A stretch of DNA of 64,000 nt from Triops longicaudatus (lineage: Eukaryota > Arthropoda > Branchiopoda > Notostraca > Triopsidae), in contig JAGQDJ010000042.1 of NCBI GenBank assembly GCA_022885665.1, positions 124,001 to 188,000 of the forward strand, given 5' to 3'. Both the position numbers and the translations under genes were made by a program. The notes below the pieces were generated by a model that was given only the letters and a program-made list of their open reading frames with translations, ran no database searches and had not been told where the DNA came from. Shown in pieces: positions 61,828-64,000 of the stretch (position 1 is its first letter; the number at the start of each line of letters is the position of its first letter).

Positions 61828-64000
61828 CGTATTTACGATCCCCACTTTGGAACAAATTCACAGTAAAGTGCACTAAAAAAAATGTTTGTTTGGGGTCCAA
61901 ATCAAAAACTGAACTTGAAAACAAGACGTTGCCAGTTGCTTTTCTTCTCTTCACACTGGCTTCAGGCGCTTTGAGAGGAATCGTAAAAGAGAGGAAAAGT
62001 TCATGGGGACCTTGAGGATACAGAAAGTGAGCAAAGGAAACAGACGAAGAAGAGTTGGTGAATGAAGTAAGCGGGGAAAGGTAGAAGGGATTAGGGGCGG
62101 AGTGGCTCACCACTGCGGGTGAGAAAACTTTTGCAGCCGGTGCCACTTTCGAAAAATTAAGAGAAAATTTGTAAACTCCATTAATGGAATAAAGGGGAAA
62201 CGGTGCAGTTCAAATGTTTTTCTTATTTTTATTTTTCATTTCGTGTGAAGATAAACCTATAGCATGAAATACAGTCAGGAGATATGGTGCGTATTCAGGC
62301 TATTAAACTTGATACTGACAATATCAAGAGAATAAACATTAAAGCTAAGGGATCGTGAAAACCAGAGTCTCTACCGAGTGTCCAAAATTTTCAGGGGGAA
62401 GGCTTCAGTTTTGGGATTTGGAACCTGCACCGTTTTTCTTTAATTCGTCTTTCGCGAAAATACAACTGAGTTTTGCCTGAGCTTAGGAAAAAAACACCAA
62501 ATGAAATTATTTGTTTCTTTTTTTTTCATGGTAAACAACCGAGTTGACTTAAATTTTTAACACTTCAAATATATAATGAATTCAACTGAATTTAAAAAGT
62601 ATTTTGGTTTTGATTTGACATATTTTTTAATGATGTCCACAGGGGCGTCACGCGAGAAACCAAAAATTTTGCTTCCAGAAAATTACAAAGAATAATATAT
62701 TCGTAAACGAAACAGCTCAAATTCCATAAGGCATAAAAGAAGTTAAATAAGATTCATTACTTAATTAAACACAAAATGGAAGAGTAAAAAATTATTGGTA
62801 CCAAAGGCCAATTTTGATTGTAAAAAAAAAAAGATTTTATCGCATCTTCAAATTTCAAAATAAGTTCGTGCAATGAGTATTTTCAGAATTTTTGCCTTGT
62901 GTCGTCAGTGACCTATATAGTTACGTGAAGTGCAGTGTCAAGTAGTTATGGATTTTAATATCAGAAATAGAATCCCGCGCGTGGCCTACAACCCAGCTAT
63001 ATTGCTTTAGTTATATGAACCCTTGCCGAACTCATGGAAAATTATGGGCTTATTAACCTAGTCAAATGTGCTCGACCGGCTCCAAAATTTTTACAGACTT
63101 TTTAATACCTTTCCCATCTGAATTACGGGCCAAAGTAGAAAAATATAAAGAGGTTGTGGCGAACGCATAGGTTTGACAGTGGTGGGTGAAAGAGCGTGTT
63201 GGATGACCAAGTTGGTTATCTCTAACATAATTAACTCCGGTAAGGAGGCTGTTTTAGTTCTTAATTTTTTGACATGGCCAGTGCGGAAGTAAAGAAAAGG
63301 GCGGACAAATAAACGAGATGTATAGAACATAAAACTATACAGTGCCCAAGACCTCCATAGCACCCATCACGTTTAGCCTCTTATGACAAATTACGTCGGA
63401 ACATTTTTAGTTTTGTGATTATTATTCAAAAAAAAAAAAAATAAATAAGAAAGCTCTTGACAAGTACATTTTAAGTATGAGTTATCCACACATCTTCAGG
63501 AATTTGTTGGAATAATGTTTACTCAGACATCTTCAGAAACTAAAATTAATACTTCGTTAAGAATCATAACTTAAAAAACGCACTTCAAAATCAGCGGTCT
63601 ATATCTTGGCTCGACGAAAATGGTTTACCGGCCGTTGTCTACCTTAGCTTTCTTGTATGGAAAACCTGTAAGTTTTTGCTCCTTTCACTACATTTTCTCT
63701 TTGCAAATCTCTACTCCATTGGTCACTGTAAATATATATTGTAAAGCTGAAATCAATACAATATAAATTTAATTTTTAGATAGATCGGAAGGAAGTAATG
63801 AAATAAATGAAAATATCTCAGTTGCTTTCCCAGAAAGGTAACTCTGGTTTTCGAATACAAATATTGTAACGAAAGAATGTGTTTAGGTTTGCTTAAATTT
63901 ATCCGAAGCCCATTGTGGAGAATTTGGTAAGAGGAGAGGACAAAGGACCCTGCGTTGTGATTAGGATAGGCTTAAGGGTAGGATGGGTTGGTTTCTTGTG
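61828..64000. other. Upstream of Fused: promoter side and intergenic DNA, nothing else supported
   Basis: This should contain the Fused transcription start and 5' UTR on the minus strand. I see no TATA box or other core-promoter motif that I would defend. ORFs at 61805-62146 and 63091-63363 (-) have no recognisable domain. Confidence 0.5.

Noticed and set aside
61828..61845. Upstream in-frame GTG extension of Fused (GIVNT before MEDYE)
   Set aside because: Not an ATG, and animal Fused proteins start at the MEDYEVLEM-equivalent position.

Overview
The window looks like nuclear DNA of an animal, most likely an arthropod. The coding parts are intron-bearing, with GT-AG introns from 55 bp to about 4.3 kb. 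One gene is the Hedgehog-pathway kinase Fused. A decayed retrotransposon has the zinc-knuckle ORF1 plus reverse-transcriptase layout typical of arthropod Jockey-type LINEs. Background is AT-rich, and exons stand out as GC-richer islands. I cannot name the species. I found no prokaryotic features, rRNA, convincing tRNA or CRISPR array.

Three genes are well supported. (1) On the + strand, 1485-2609 is a complete single-exon ORF for an SLC35G1-like ten-helix drug/metabolite-type transporter, probably preceded by a non-coding first exon ending near 238. (2) On the - strand, 16926-18561 plus 22876-23060 encode an orphan rhodopsin-class GPCR. The short second segment, which supplies helix 1, was found by splice-site and frame matching across a 4.3-kb intron. 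(3) On the - strand, eight exons between 61827 and 55803 encode Fused/STK36: an N-terminal kinase, a linker and a C-terminal ARM/HEAT region, 725 codons so far. The very C-terminal exon was not found.

The rest is non-coding and transposon-rich. 8448-10890 (-) is a dead LINE whose ORF1 zinc-knuckle region is joined directly to the middle of the ORF2 reverse transcriptase by an internal deletion. Two related short hAT-like MITEs (15516-15680 and 44901-45043) each have a near-identical 8-bp target duplication. A 952-bp element at 49995-50946 has G-rich terminal inverted repeats and a TA duplication. Further repeats include an array of a 12-bp motif (38239-38409), a dispersed palindrome (26946, 30491, 47122) and several perfect hairpins. 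The long stretches 2833-8447, 23061-37274 and 45052-49994 hold no gene I can support.

The genes do not form a functional cluster; this is ordinary animal gene spacing. I did not find an undescribed multi-gene system. The points most worth following up are the GPCR with altered DRY, NPxxY and Asp2.50 positions, the incomplete 3' end of Fused, and the MITE families.
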